Origin: Pseudomonadota bacterium
GTDB lineage: Bacteria > Pseudomonadota > Alphaproteobacteria > Caulobacterales > Caulobacteraceae
Assembly (NCBI GenBank): GCA_023432855.1
Contig: JAEZEZ010000019.1
Location: forward strand, 1 to 64,000
Reading direction: 5' to 3'
Length of the DNA stretch: 64,000 bases
Under the pieces are notes generated by a model. It had not been told where the DNA came from and searched no databases. It saw only the letters and a list, made by a program, of their open reading frames with translations. Shown in pieces: positions 25,592 through 36,000 of this stretch (positions within the stretch are counted from its first letter, which is position 1; the number at the start of each line of letters is the position of its first letter). The translations under genes and the position numbers were made by a program.

Positions 25592-28500
25592 CACGGACAT
25601 CGCGGGGATGCCGCCCTCCCGGAGCTGCGTTCCTGGCGGGATCGGCCGCGGACAGGAGATCCAGGTCAGCGGTAAGATCCTCGATCGACTGAGCGACCAG
25701 GTGGATGACCGGATGTTCCGGGGCGTCGTCGGCCCGCTGAACGTAGCCCCGCACCAGTACAAGCCTGGCGCCCATGACGACCGGCCGGAACTGATCGAAC
25801 ACCTTTGGCCAGACCACCACGTTGGCCACCCCGGTCTCATCCTCGATCGTCATGAAGACGACCCCCTTGGATGAACCTGGCCTTTGGCGGACCAGCACGA
25901 CCCCGGCCACCGCCGCTCGTCGCTTGTCCCTGATCTCTTCCATTTCGCGCGCAGCGATCGCCCCCAGGCCCCGCATCCGCTCGCGCAGGAAACGCATCGG
26001 GTGGTCCTTCAGCGAAAGCCGGATGGTCTGGTAGTCGGCGACAACCTCCTCCGACACCGGTGAAGTCGGCAAGTGGGCGAACCCGGTCGGATCGCCCTCA
26101 TCCAGACCGGCGGCTTCGAAAAGCGGGGCGGCGGTCTTCGCCCGGGGCAGCCCCTTTGCGTTCCACAGCCCGGTCCGACGGTTCTGCTTCAGCGAACCAA
26201 GCGCGTCGGCCTCGGCCAAGGCATCGATAGCCTCGGGGGGCAGGGCGGCGCGCGAGCGAAGCTGGTCGATGCTCTCGAAGGGCCCATCCGCGGCCCGCGC
26301 GGCGCACAACGCCTCAGCCCAGGCCTGGCGAAATCCTCCGATCTGGCGAAGACCCAGCCGGACGACGCGCCGTCGACGTCCGGGCCTTGGCTGCAGAGTG
26401 CAGTCCCACTCGCTCTCGTTGACGTCGGGGTGACGCACCTCGACTCCGTGACCGCGGGCGTCACGCACGATCTGGGCCGGAGCGTAGAATCCCATCGGCT
26501 GGCTGTTGAGCAGGCCTGCGGCGAAGACCTCGGGGAAGACGCATTTCAGCCAGGACGAGACATAGACCAGCTGGGCGAAGGCCGCGGCATGGCTTTCAGG
26601 AAAACCATACTCGCCGAAGCCCTTGATCTGGTTGAAGCAGTTCCTCGCGAACTCGGGATCGTAACCACGAGCGATCATGCGTCCGACGAGCTTCTCCTCG
26701 TAGGTGGAAATAGTCCCCACATGCCGGAAGGTGGCCATGGCGCGCCGCAGGCCGTTGGCCTCGTCGCCCGTGAATTTCGCGGCCTCCATCGCGATACGCA
26801 TGGCCTGCTCCTGGAACAGGGGCACGCCCAGCGTCTTGTGCAACACCTTGCGCAGTTCATCCGGCTCGCCGTGTTCCGGCGCCGGCTTCGGGTAGTCGAT
26901 ATCGAAAGGGCGCTGGTCCGCCGCAGCCTCACGTCGAAGCCGGCGCTGGGTCAGATAGGGGTGGACCATGTCTCCCTGGATCGGCCCGGGGCGTACGATC
27001 GCGACCTGCACAACCAGATCATAGAAGGTCGTCGGCATCAGCCGGGGCAGCATGGCCATCTGGGCGCGGCTCTCCACCTGGAAAACGCCCAGGGAATCCG
27101 CCTTGCACAGCATCCGGTACACACGCTGACGCTCGCGGGGCACGTTCATCAGATCGAGACGGGGACCGTAGTGACGCGCGATCATGTCGAAGCTTCGGCG
27201 GATAGCGGTCAGCATGCCCAGCGCCAGCACGTCCACCTTCATGATCCTGAGTTCGTCGATGTCGTCCTTGTCCCACTCGATGAAGGTACGGTCCTCCATG
27301 GCCGCGTTGCCGATGGGGACGGTTTCCACCAGCGGCCCCTGGGTCAGAACGAAGCCGCCGACGTGCTGCGACAGGTGGCGCGGAAAGCCGATCAGCTGAG
27401 ACGTGATATCCAGGGCCATGGCCAGCCTGGGGTCTTCACGCTGCACCCCCGTGGCGTCGACATGGCCGTCCTCCAGTTCCGCGCCTCCCGAGCCCCAGAC
27501 TGTTCCGGCAAGGGCGGCGGTGACGTCTTCCGTCAGGCCCATCGCCTTGCCGACATCCCGGATCGCTGAACGGGGGCGATAGTGAATGACGGTTGCGACA
27601 ATGGCGGCGCGGTGACGGCCATAGCGCTCGTAGACATACTGCATCACCTGTTCGCGCCGCTCGTGTTCGAAGTCGACGTCGATGTCCGGAGGCTCCCTCC
27701 GCTCTTCCGAAATGAAGCGTTCGAACAGCACGTCCTGTTCGGCCGGATTCACCGAAGTGATCTCGAGGCAGTAACAGACCACCGAATTCGCCGCCGAACC
27801 GCGCCCCTGACACAGGATGTTTCGGCCGCCGCCGCGAGCCCAGGAGACGATGTCGTGTACGGTCAGGAAGTAGGCCGCGTAGCCTACGCGCCGGATCAAT
27901 CTCAGCTCCTTGACCAGAGTAGCCAGCACCTGGGGCGGCACGCCTTTCGGGAAGCGGTCCCTGGCGCCCTTGAAAGCCAGCCGTATCAACTGGCGCTGTG
28001 GGGTGAAGCCGGGCGGCACAGGCTCGTCCGGATAGACGTAGGACAATTCGTCCAGCGAGAACCTGCAGGCCTCCGCAATCCTCACCGTATTTGCGAGCGC
28101 GTTCTCGAACCCACGAAAAAGGCGCGCCATGGCCGAAGGCGGCTGTAGGTATCGCTCTGCATTGGCCTGCAGCCGCAGCCCGGCCTCATCGATGGTCACG
28201 CCTTCCCGGATACAGGTCAGCACGTCCTGGAGCGGCCGTCGTTCGTAGTGATGGTAGAGGACAGCGTTGGTAGCCACGAGCGGCGCGCCTGTTCGTCGGG
28301 CGATCTCCGACATTCGGGCCAACCGTGAGCGGTCGTCGCCCCGTCGGAGCGGCGAGACGGCAAGATAGAAGTCACCGGGCCAAGCGGTCCGCCAGGCCGC
28401 GATGCGCCGTTCGAAACCCCCGTCGATCGCCCTCGGCGCCACGGCAAGGGCGATCAGTCCCTCCCCCAATCGCGCCGCCTGGTCGAAGGTGAGCCGGGTG

Positions 28501-28871
28501 TCCCCCTTGGCGATCCGCTTTTCTTCCTCGCAGAAAGAGCTAGGGTCCGGCTCCGATGGGGACGCCGAGATGTTGCTCTTGCCCAGCGATAACAGGCGGC
28601 ACAACCGGCCGTAGGCCGCCCGGTCCCGAGGATAGACAATCAGTTCCGCGCCATCGGTAAACTGGAGACGACAGCCAATGAGCAGACGCATGCCGAGCTT
28701 CTTCGCCTCGACGTGCGCACGCACCACTCCCGCCAAGGTATTGCGATCGGCAACGCCGATGGCCGCCAGACCGAGATGCTGAGCCTGTCGGACCAGTTCG
28801 GCAGGATGGGAGGCGCCTTCCAGGAAGCTGAAGTTTGTCCGGGCATCCAGTTCCGCGTAGGCGAAGCTCAC
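25563..28871 (-). CDS. dnaE2: Error-prone DNA polymerase DnaE2 (ImuC)
   Basis: 1102 residues, the alternative C-family polymerase of the SOS mutasome. The PHP domain opens with FAYAELDARTNFSFLEGASHP; the catalytic palm has PDIDVDFEHERREQVMQYVYERYGR, including the active-site Asp pair. The C-terminal OB-fold region (VAGVVLVRQRPGSSKGVVFMTIEDETG) is present. The start is the GTG at 28869-28871, which overlaps the imuB stop as GTGA, so translation is coupled. Third gene of imuA-imuB-dnaE2, expected to be induced by DNA damage through the LexA box at 31151-31165. Confidence 0.96.
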   Translation of the reverse strand: MSFAYAELDARTNFSFLEGASHPAELVRQAQHLGLAAIGVADRNTLAGVVRAHVEAKKLGMRLLIGCRLQFTDGAELIVYPRDRAAYGRLCRLLSLGKSNISASPSEPDPSSFCEEEKRIAKGDTRLTFDQAARLGEGLIALAVAPRAIDGGFERRIAAWRTAWPGDFYLAVSPLRRGDDRSRLARMSEIARRTGAPLVATNAVLYHHYERRPLQDVLTCIREGVTIDEAGLRLQANAERYLQPPSAMARLFRGFENALANTVRIAEACRFSLDELSYVYPDEPVPPGFTPQRQLIRLAFKGARDRFPKGVPPQVLATLVKELRLIRRVGYAAYFLTVHDIVSWARGGGRNILCQGRGSAANSVVCYCLEITSVNPAEQDVLFERFISEERREPPDIDVDFEHERREQVMQYVYERYGRHRAAIVATVIHYRPRSAIRDVGKAMGLTEDVTAALAGTVWGSGGAELEDGHVDATGVQREDPRLAMALDITSQLIGFPRHLSQHVGGFVLTQGPLVETVPIGNAAMEDRTFIEWDKDDIDELRIMKVDVLALGMLTAIRRSFDMIARHYGPRLDLMNVPRERQRVYRMLCKADSLGVFQVESRAQMAMLPRLMPTTFYDLVVQVAIVRPGPIQGDMVHPYLTQRRLRREAAADQRPFDIDYPKPAPEHGEPDELRKVLHKTLGVPLFQEQAMRIAMEAAKFTGDEANGLRRAMATFRHVGTISTYEEKLVGRMIARGYDPEFARNCFNQIKGFGEYGFPESHAAAFAQLVYVSSWLKCVFPEVFAAGLLNSQPMGFYAPAQIVRDARGHGVEVRHPDVNESEWDCTLQPRPGRRRRVVRLGLRQIGGFRQAWAEALCAARAADGPFESIDQLRSRAALPPEAIDALAEADALGSLKQNRRTGLWNAKGLPRAKTAAPLFEAAGLDEGDPTGFAHLPTSPVSEEVVADYQTIRLSLKDHPMRFLRERMRGLGAIAAREMEEIRDKRRAAVAGVVLVRQRPGSSKGVVFMTIEDETGVANVVVWPKVFDQFRPVVMGARLVLVRGYVQRADDAPEHPVIHLVAQSIEDLTADLDLLSAADPARNAAPGGRHPRDVRVIPKSRDFH

Positions 28872-30481
28872 GGGAACACCCCATGGAGCCACCAGCTCGG
28901 GGGGCGTTCGTCGTCTTCCCGGCCGTACAGTCCTTCCCGGAAAACCCAGTAGCGCCCCCCGGCTTCGTCCTCGATCTTGTAGTAATCGCGGGTGCGGGCC
29001 CTGCGCCCTTCTCTGGCGGATGGGCGCCACCACTCGGGCGACAGTCGCTCGGGCCCCGTGGACCGGGTGACCCGCCTCGTGACCCGCCGCCAGGTGAAGC
29101 GGGCCGGGGCTCCTTCGGGCAACTCCGCCAAGGCCTCGATCGGCTCGGGAGGGTGAAGCAATAGCAGGGGACGTTCAGGGTTTTGCGTCTCTTCGCCCTG
29201 GGGGAGATGATCCCCCGAGACGGCTGACCTGGTCCTCTTCCCGCTGCCGGGGGAAAGGATAAGAGACGGGCTTACGCCCTCGCTTCGTTCCGGCAGCCAG
29301 CTCTGACGAAGTTCGGGCTGTCCGACGGCCTTTTCGCCCAAACGAGCCGTAAGACGGTCGATCAGGGCAGTGCGAGCGGCGAGACCGGCCTGCCTGGCCT
29401 GAATCTCGCTGTCGGTCTGGACGGCCTGCAGCGGCTCCACCACCAGGGCGGAAACCATGAGGGCGTCTATGCCGAACCCCAGGTCGAGCCGTTCCCAGCC
29501 CTTCTCACGCAACAGACGGAGAATGTGCTCGGGACGCCGTGAAGGCGCGCCGAGAGCCGCCTCCAGAACCGTGGCCTGCCCGTCCACACGGAAGCCGACG
29601 ACCGCTACCCGACGCGCGCCTTTTCCATCCCGTTCCAACGCGGCGCAGAGGTCGGAAACCAGCGCCGCCGCCTTCCCGGCGCACGCCTCCACCACTGTCA
29701 CCGGCTCGGCGAAAAGCTGGTGAGCCCGATAAGCGGCGGGACGCTGTTCGGTTTTCAACGGCTCTCCCAGGTTTCCCAGGGCGCGATCCAGCTGTCCCAC
29801 CACCTCAAATCCTTCCGCGCCGCGGAAACGTCGGGCAAGCCCCGCCCGCGGAAGAGCGTAGAGGTCGCGGATACGGCGCAGGCCGAAACGTCCGAGAAGG
29901 GTCACCGCACGGGACGAAAGGCGAAGGGCTTCCATGGGCAGATCAGCCAGAGCGGCCTTTTCCTCCCCCGCAGGCGCAATCGGATCCTGGCGGGCAGTGT
30001 AGCGGGCCAACGCCCATGCCGCTCCCGGGGTGGAAGCCATCGCCGTCCTCGTGCGGATGCCTGCCCTGTCCAGCCGGATGCGGATATCCGCCAGCATGGA
30101 AGCTTCGCCGCCCCAAAGGTGCGCCGCGCCGGTGACGTCGAGAAACAGGCCCTCCAACTCGGGACGGTCAGCATAGATGGCGACGGCCGGCGACCACCGC
30201 TCCGCCCAAAGGGCAAGTTTGACCAGAGCCTCATGATCCCGCTCGGGCTCCGCAGGCGCGGTGACCAGGACGGGGGCGATGGCGCAGGAGTCGGCGTGCG
30301 CTTGACCGTAGCGCAGCCCCAGCCGGCGAGCGGCGGGGTTCAGTCCGGACAGGGTTAGGCCGCGACTGGTCCGCTCCACCAGGGCGAAGGGAATGCCGTC
30401 ATCCGGAAGCGACCGCCCGGGCTTTCTCGCCCAAACCGTCACTGGCCAGTCCTGCAACCAGATCGAGACGACCCGTCTCAT
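28868..30481 (-). CDS. imuB: ImuB, catalytically dead Y-family polymerase-like mutasome protein
   Basis: 537 residues starting MRRVVSIWLQDWPVTVWARK. The Y-family fold is recognisable (GLTLSGLNPAARRLGLRYGQ, SPAVAIYADRPELEGLFLDVTGAAHLWGGE, LPMEALRLSSRAVTLLGRFGLRRIRDL), but the N-terminal metal-binding acidic residues of active DinB proteins are absent (SIWLQDW in their place), as is typical for ImuB. It bridges the clamp, ImuA and DnaE2. The start lies inside imuA (83-base overlap). The linker after RQSWLPER (about residues 427-465) is of foreign-looking, Ser/Gly/Lys-rich composition from palindrome-rich DNA near 29165-29290. Confidence 0.93.
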   Translation of the reverse strand: MRRVVSIWLQDWPVTVWARKPGRSLPDDGIPFALVERTSRGLTLSGLNPAARRLGLRYGQAHADSCAIAPVLVTAPAEPERDHEALVKLALWAERWSPAVAIYADRPELEGLFLDVTGAAHLWGGEASMLADIRIRLDRAGIRTRTAMASTPGAAWALARYTARQDPIAPAGEEKAALADLPMEALRLSSRAVTLLGRFGLRRIRDLYALPRAGLARRFRGAEGFEVVGQLDRALGNLGEPLKTEQRPAAYRAHQLFAEPVTVVEACAGKAAALVSDLCAALERDGKGARRVAVVGFRVDGQATVLEAALGAPSRRPEHILRLLREKGWERLDLGFGIDALMVSALVVEPLQAVQTDSEIQARQAGLAARTALIDRLTARLGEKAVGQPELRQSWLPERSEGVSPSLILSPGSGKRTRSAVSGDHLPQGEETQNPERPLLLLHPPEPIEALAELPEGAPARFTWRRVTRRVTRSTGPERLSPEWWRPSAREGRRARTRDYYKIEDEAGGRYWVFREGLYGREDDERPPSWWLHGVFP

Positions 30482-31148
30482 CGTTCCACTCCAGATCCCA
30501 TGCGCCCGGCGGCCCGTCCCGACGCCGCGCCAGTTGCGCCCGCCACCGCATCGCTCCCGAAGCGCGCGGGTCCCATGGGTGTGGGGCCGATGGGAGGGCG
30601 CCGACCCGCCACCGCCGGCGCGCCGCACTGAGAGGCCAGCTCGTTTCGGGGGAAACCCGCAACAACGCCGCCGTCGCTCCCGACGTACGCGCAGCCATGT
30701 CCAGACGACGTGTCTGGGTGAGGGTGGCGTTTTCGACAGCGCCGATGGCAAGATCAGCGGCGTCCGATCGCAACACCTCCTCGAGCGCCCACAAGGCTTC
30801 GGTCTCGGTGCGGGTCCGCACGATCAGCAACTGTTCGGGAACAAGACCAAAACGCAGTACGCCTCGGGCCATCAGGCGGCCGCGCTCGCAACTCCAGGCG
30901 CGCGGAGCGACCATGACTACCAACCGTCCGCCGCCTTCTCCGACTCCGGCCAGCCTGGCCAGCCAGAAACCCAGGCCTGGGGCGATTTCCGCGCCGCCAG
31001 CTACCGTCGCCTCTTCCAGGCCCGGAGCGAGACGGAGGATTTGATCAGGCGCCTCCGCCGTTCGGGAGCCTGAAAAACTCCGGGCAAGCCCCTCCGACGA
31101 CAGGGCAGAGCCTGTCGACTTGGCGGTAAGGGAAGGGCGCCGGGACAT
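30399..31148 (-). CDS. imuA: ImuA, RecA-like SOS mutasome protein
   Basis: About 249 residues from the ATG at 31146-31148 (MSRRPSLTAKSTG); the open frame runs 31 codons further, but that part overlaps the LexA box. The protein has the SulA/ImuA-like middle (LRLAPGLEEATVAGGAEIAPGLGFWLARL..., RLVVMVAPRAWSCERGRLMARGVLRFGL) and the C-terminal WDLEWNDETGRLDLVAGLA typical of ImuA. It is the first gene of the SOS-controlled imuA-imuB-dnaE2 operon and is needed with ImuB for DnaE2-dependent mutagenesis. The ATG is three bases from the LexA box, so the transcript probably has almost no leader. Confidence 0.92.
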   Translation of the reverse strand: MSRRPSLTAKSTGSALSSEGLARSFSGSRTAEAPDQILRLAPGLEEATVAGGAEIAPGLGFWLARLAGVGEGGGRLVVMVAPRAWSCERGRLMARGVLRFGLVPEQLLIVRTRTETEALWALEEVLRSDAADLAIGAVENATLTQTRRLDMAARTSGATAALLRVSPETSWPLSAARRRWRVGALPSAPHPWDPRASGAMRWRAQLARRRDGPPGAWDLEWNDETGRLDLVAGLASDGLGEKARAVASG

Positions 31149-31150
31149 TG

Positions 31151-31165
31151 GTTCACTTTTTGTTC
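31151..31165 (-). promoter_or_regulatory. LexA operator (alphaproteobacterial SOS box) for imuA-imuB-dnaE2
   Basis: GTTCACTTTTTGTTC on the plus strand is an exact GTTC-N7-GTTC box, the LexA site of alphaproteobacteria. On the minus strand TATAGA (31166-31171) touches it and could be the -10 box, so LexA would block the promoter. The imuA ATG is at 31148. Confidence 0.93.
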
Positions 31166-31280
31166 TATACCTCGAAAGAGTCAACGCCCTCTCGCGCGAA
31201 GCCTTGAATCGCCCTCGACGGAAGTTCGGCTCCAGAGCCAAGCTTCGGACGAAACTGCGAAATTATGCCGCGGCTCGGCC

Positions 31281-31320
31281 GAACAATGTTCGTTTTTCTC
31301 GACTCCCCGGTCGGGGAGTC
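31281..31320. promoter_or_regulatory. Two dyad-symmetric sites upstream of tpsB
   Basis: GAACAATGTTC (31281-31291) is a dyad with arms GAAC/GTTC, and GACTCCCCG (31301-31309) pairs with CGGGGAGTC (31312-31320) around a two-base centre. Both lie 40-80 bases before the tpsB start at 31360, where an operator or leader hairpin would act. The regulator is unknown. Confidence 0.5.
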
Positions 31321-31359
31321 CTAAGGGATTTGTCAGCCCAGAGGTGGGGGGAAGCCAAA

Positions 31360-33063
31360 ATGCGCGCATGGTGGGCAGGCGTGGGCCTGGCGTGTCTGAC
31401 CGCCGGAGCCGCGGCGGCGCAAGATCCATTGACGCCCGCCGATCCGGCCGCCGCGCTGCCGCCGCCGCCGGAGCGCTCGGAAGATCTCGACCGCATGGTC
31501 CGAGAGTATCCGCCGGTCCCTGAGGGTCCGGGATCGGACCTCGGGTTCGTCGTCCAGGAAGTCACTTTTTCGGGGGTGACCGCGCTTGACCCGGTGAAGC
31601 TGCGCCCGGCGTGGGAGCATCTGCGCGGACGCCGCGCGACCCTGGCCGATCTACGCGCCGCCGCCGCGCGCGCGGAGGGCATCTACGCGGACGCCGGCTA
31701 CCCGTTCGTGGCCGTCGTCGTTCCTCCGCAAGAGGTTCGCGATGGCCAGGTGCGTTTCGACGTGGTCGAGGGACGCATCAGCGACCTGACTGTGATCGGC
31801 GCCGATCCCGTCGCCCGACGCCAGGCGGCGGCGGCATTTGCGGGACTGACTACCCGGAGCCCGCTCTCGAGCACCGACGTCGAAAGCGCCTACGAACGTG
31901 CTCGCGAGATCCCCGGGCTTTCCATGTCCGGCGCCTTGCGTCGCGGCAGCGAAGCCGGCGGCATGGATCTGGTGATCCAGCCCCGACGCAAAGGATGGCG
32001 CGCCTATCTCAACGTCAACAACCTGTTCTCCGAGCCGGTAGGCCCATGGGGCGCGCTGGTCGGCGCGGATTTCTACGGCGCTTCGCTCTACGGCGACCTG
32101 ACCACCGTACAGCTGTATTCGACGTTCGATTCCCGAGAGCAGCAAGTGCTCAGATTGGGGCACCGGCGACGCCTGAACGCCGCGGGCACCACGGTTGGTC
32201 TGTCCTACCTTCTGGCCAACTCGGAGCCTGGCGCCGTTGTCGCGCCCCTGGATCTCGCCACGGACGTGGAACTGTTCCGGGGTGAGGTCAGCCATCCTCT
32301 GCTCGCTCGCAGCTGGGGATCAGTGGTCATCGGCGCAGCGCTGGACTGGCAGGACCAGCAGACCGATGTGTTCTCTTCGATCCCCATCACCGAAGATCGC
32401 ACACGGGTCGCCAGCCTGCGGGTGTCCGCCCGCCGCCGCGGCGATCGATGGGGCGGGTCGGCCTGGATCGAAGGCCGCAAGGGTCTCGACATTGGCGGCG
32501 CCAGCCAGGCCGGCGACGCCCTCCTGTCACGCCTTGAAGGCGACCCCCAGGCGTTCGTGCTGCGTGGGGGCCTTGAAGCGGAAGCGCGCATCACGCGAGG
32601 ATTCGGCGTCTACGGCCGAGCCGAGGGCCAATGGGCGGGCGAGGCTCTCCTCGCGCCTGAGGAATACAGCGTAGGAAACCTCACCATCGGGCGAGGCTTC
32701 GACCCCGGCTCCGCCTTCGGAGACCGAGCCGCCGCGGTTTCTCTGGAAGCCCGGTGGGGGCCGTGGAGCCTGGTGAACGGCCGGGTGACGGCCTCCCCGT
32801 TCATCTTCTTCGATGGGGTCAACTACTGGAATGAGGATTCCACGGGCGTCAGCGAACGCTGGGTCTCGTCCGCTGGCGGGGGCGTTCGCTTCGAAGCTCC
32901 GGGCGGCGGCCGGCTGGATGTGCTGTGGGCCAAACCGCTGCGCGCACCTCTGGGGCTCGGCGAGCCGGAGCCGAACGATCGCCTCCTCATCAATCTGACG
33001 GTCACACTCGACGACCTCGCCCGCCGCGCCTTTTCACGCACGCGTTCAGGAGCCAATCCATGA
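31360..33063 (+). CDS. TpsB outer-membrane transporter (ShlB/FhaC/HecB family)
   Basis: 567 residues with a signal peptide (MRAWWAGVGLACLTAGAAAAQD). Then a Pro-rich segment, POTRA domains (about 65-225; LGFVVQEVTFSGVTALDPVKL... and GYPFVAVVVPPQEVRDGQVRFDVVEGRISDLTV), and a 16-strand type beta-barrel ending in TVTLDD-like sequence. This is the Omp85-superfamily partner that recognises the TPS domain of a TpsA in the periplasm and moves it across the outer membrane. The start is set by the signal peptide and GAGGTGGGG upstream. Its stop overlaps the tpsA start (ATGA), so the pair is translationally coupled. Confidence 0.93.
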   Translation: MRAWWAGVGLACLTAGAAAAQDPLTPADPAAALPPPPERSEDLDRMVREYPPVPEGPGSDLGFVVQEVTFSGVTALDPVKLRPAWEHLRGRRATLADLRAAAARAEGIYADAGYPFVAVVVPPQEVRDGQVRFDVVEGRISDLTVIGADPVARRQAAAAFAGLTTRSPLSSTDVESAYERAREIPGLSMSGALRRGSEAGGMDLVIQPRRKGWRAYLNVNNLFSEPVGPWGALVGADFYGASLYGDLTTVQLYSTFDSREQQVLRLGHRRRLNAAGTTVGLSYLLANSEPGAVVAPLDLATDVELFRGEVSHPLLARSWGSVVIGAALDWQDQQTDVFSSIPITEDRTRVASLRVSARRRGDRWGGSAWIEGRKGLDIGGASQAGDALLSRLEGDPQAFVLRGGLEAEARITRGFGVYGRAEGQWAGEALLAPEEYSVGNLTIGRGFDPGSAFGDRAAAVSLEARWGPWSLVNGRVTASPFIFFDGVNYWNEDSTGVSERWVSSAGGGVRFEAPGGGRLDVLWAKPLRAPLGLGEPEPNDRLLINLTVTLDDLARRAFSRTRSGANP

Positions 33064-36000
33064 CCCGGTCGCCCGCCCTCAGTGGCCGCCGCAGCCGCCG
33101 CGCGGCCGGAGCCTCCGCCGCCGCGATCATCTGGTCCCTGGCCACCGCCGCCAACGCCCTGCCGACCGACCCCGTCATTGTCGGGACCAGCGGCGGTCAG
33201 GGCCCGGGCGCTACATTCACGCCTAGCCAGGGAAACCTGACGGTCGACCAGTCGCACCAGCGCGTGGTCATCGACTGGGCGACCTTCAATATCTCCCAGG
33301 GCGAAACCGTCACCTTCAACCAGGGCGGCGTGGACTGGATCGCCTTCAACCGCGTCGATCCTTCCGCCTTCACCACGATTGACGGCAATCTCAACGCCAC
33401 GGGCGGCGTGTGGCTCTTCTCCCCCGGCGGCCTCCTGTTCGGCCCAAACGCCAGCGTCAACGTCGCCAGCTTCCTGGGGTCTACAGCGCAACTGCTCGAT
33501 GCGGACCTGGCCGCTGCCCTGACCGCCGATACGCTGACCCTGTCGCCGCTCGCCGACCGCAACGGAGCAACGCTCGAGGTCCAGGCCGGGGCGGCGATCA
33601 CCGCGACCGACGGTTATGTCGTGCTGCTGGGCGAGACGATTGTCCAGAACGGCTCTGTCGTCTCCAACAGCGACGCGGTCTGGTTCGGCGTGGCCGAAGG
33701 CGGTCAGGTCCAGATCGACTCGAACCCCGACGGCTCGACCCTGGTCGACGCGACAGTCTCGGCAGTCGCCGGGCGCGGCCGACCCAGCCTCACCCACGGC
33801 GGGATAACTACGGCGAACAGCTGGATCGGGATCGCTACCCCCGGAGCCGTTGAGTCGGGTTTCGAGACGGTCATCAACCTTACCGGGAGGCTCGAGGCTG
33901 ACGGCGTGCGCTACGGCACGACCGAAGGCGTGGTCATCCTCACGGGCGCCGACGGGGTCATCGACGAGACCGCCGGAAGCGTGGTGATCGACACGACCGC
34001 TGGCGAGATCGACTCGGAATACGACATCTACATCGTTGGCGGCGCCGTTCGTCTGGGCGAGATAAGCGGCGACAACATCCAGATCGACGTTCTGGCCGAC
34101 AGTCTGATCGAGATCGATCCTGCCGACCCCTACGGCATGTGGTCCACGCCCTACTCCGACATCAGCCTGCAGACGACCGGAACTGGCAGCCTCATCGATA
34201 TTGGCGCGACGATCTACGCGGGGACCATCGCCGTCGACAGCGCCGGCGCGATCGTTGTCGAAGGCGCCGACATCGATGTTCGCAACTATGTGCAGATCTC
34301 GCCCGGAGAGACGTCCATCTCCATGACGGCGGTGGACGATCTGACCATCTCTGGCGACAGCGTTCTGGACGCCCGGGAACAGGTCATTCTTGAGGCGACC
34401 GGAGACGGCGTCATCAGCATGGGCGGCTGGATCCGCGGATCCGGCGTGACGCTCGACGGGGCGGGCGGCGTCGGGATCGGGGGATCCGGCATCAACAGCG
34501 CCGGGGCCATCACCATCCGTTCGGACACCTACGTCGACGTGCTGGCGGGACTTTTCGGCTACGACATCGACATCGAAACGACGGGATCGGGATCGGGCAT
34601 CTTCATCGACGCCTACCTGTCGGCTTCCACCATATCGATCGACGGAAGCGACTATGTGGTCCTTGGTGACGAAGCGTTCCTGAACGCTGGCTACAACGCC
34701 TATGGTTATTCGATCGACATCGCCGCAGCAGGCGACCTGACGCTCGACCTCGGAAGTTCGCTCTTCGCGCCCGGAGGCATTCATCTTCAAGGGGCCAACG
34801 TCGTCTCAAACGCTGACATCACCGGGATCGACATCTCGGTGGAGGCCACGGGCGACATTACGCTGTCGGCGAACATACTCGCCTATGGAGGGATTGCCGT
34901 TCTGAGCGATGCGCCCGGAACTGGCGCGGGCGACATCGTCCTCAACGGATCGATGAGCGCCCAGGGCGGCATCAGCATCGTCAATCAGAGCGACGGCGAC
35001 GTCACCTTCACCTCGAACGCCGTCGTGGAAGCAACGGATCTCGGCTGCGGCTTCTCCTGCAAGGGAGACGGCGAAACCAGCCTGCTGGGAGCGGACGGCG
35101 ACATCTACATCTACAGCGCCGGGCGGGTGATCACCGAGGCGGGTTCGGTGATCGAAGCGACGGGCGGCTACGGCGATGACGTCGGCCTCCTGACCATCGT
35201 CGCGGCCGGCGCCGATACCGCCGGAGGGGCGGCGGTCGATCTGTCCGGCTACATCGACGCCCGCACCGTCGACATTTCCACGACCCAGGGTTCCGTCAGG
35301 GTTCGGTCCGGGGAGATTTCCGTCTATGAGTACCTAAGACTCGACAGCGCAGCCGACCTCGTGATCGACGATGAGGCATCCGTTCGTGGCTTCGACGAAG
35401 TCAATCTGGCCGACATCTACCTGCTCGCCGATGGCGACATCCTGCTGGCCGGCGACATGCGGGGAGGCCAGATCGACATCCTGAGCACGGGCGTGATGAG
35501 CCCGGGCGAAACGCTCATCAGCGTGTCCGGAGACATCCGCGCCTACTACGACCTGTCGGTCACCGCCTGGAATGGTGACATCGACATCGGCGGCGATCTT
35601 TCCGCCCGCAGCATGGATATCGACGCAGGCTCGGATCTTCGCGTGCTGGCGACTGCGACTCTGAACGCTGCCGGCACCTATGGGGAAGGCTACGGACAAG
35701 TCTACGGCGGCGACATCGACCTGCGGGCGTCTGACACCCTGACGATCGCCTATGGAGCCCAGGTCACGGCAGACGGCAATGTGGAACTCGCTACCCGCGA
35801 ATTCGACAGCCTCCTCGACATTTCAGGTCTGGTCGTTGGCTACCACGTTGGCGTCTACGGAGCCGCCGACATCAATATATCGGGCGTCGTGGCGGGGTTC
35901 ACTGGCGTCGCGATCCAGAGCCAGCTCGGAGACGGTGTGACGGATGCCGACATCGTCATTTCGGGTCTCTTGAGCGGCCCCGGCGGGGTCAGCATCAAGA

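Noticed and set aside
31281..31291. Second LexA box before tpsB
   Set aside because: GAAC-N3-GTTC is not the alphaproteobacterial GTTC-N7-GTTC form, and the Gram-positive type has a four-base spacing. Kept only as an unassigned dyad.
31120..31360. 80-codon upstream extension of the TpsB frame
   Set aside because: It runs through imuA and the LexA box. The signal peptide and ribosome binding site at 31360 fix the true start.
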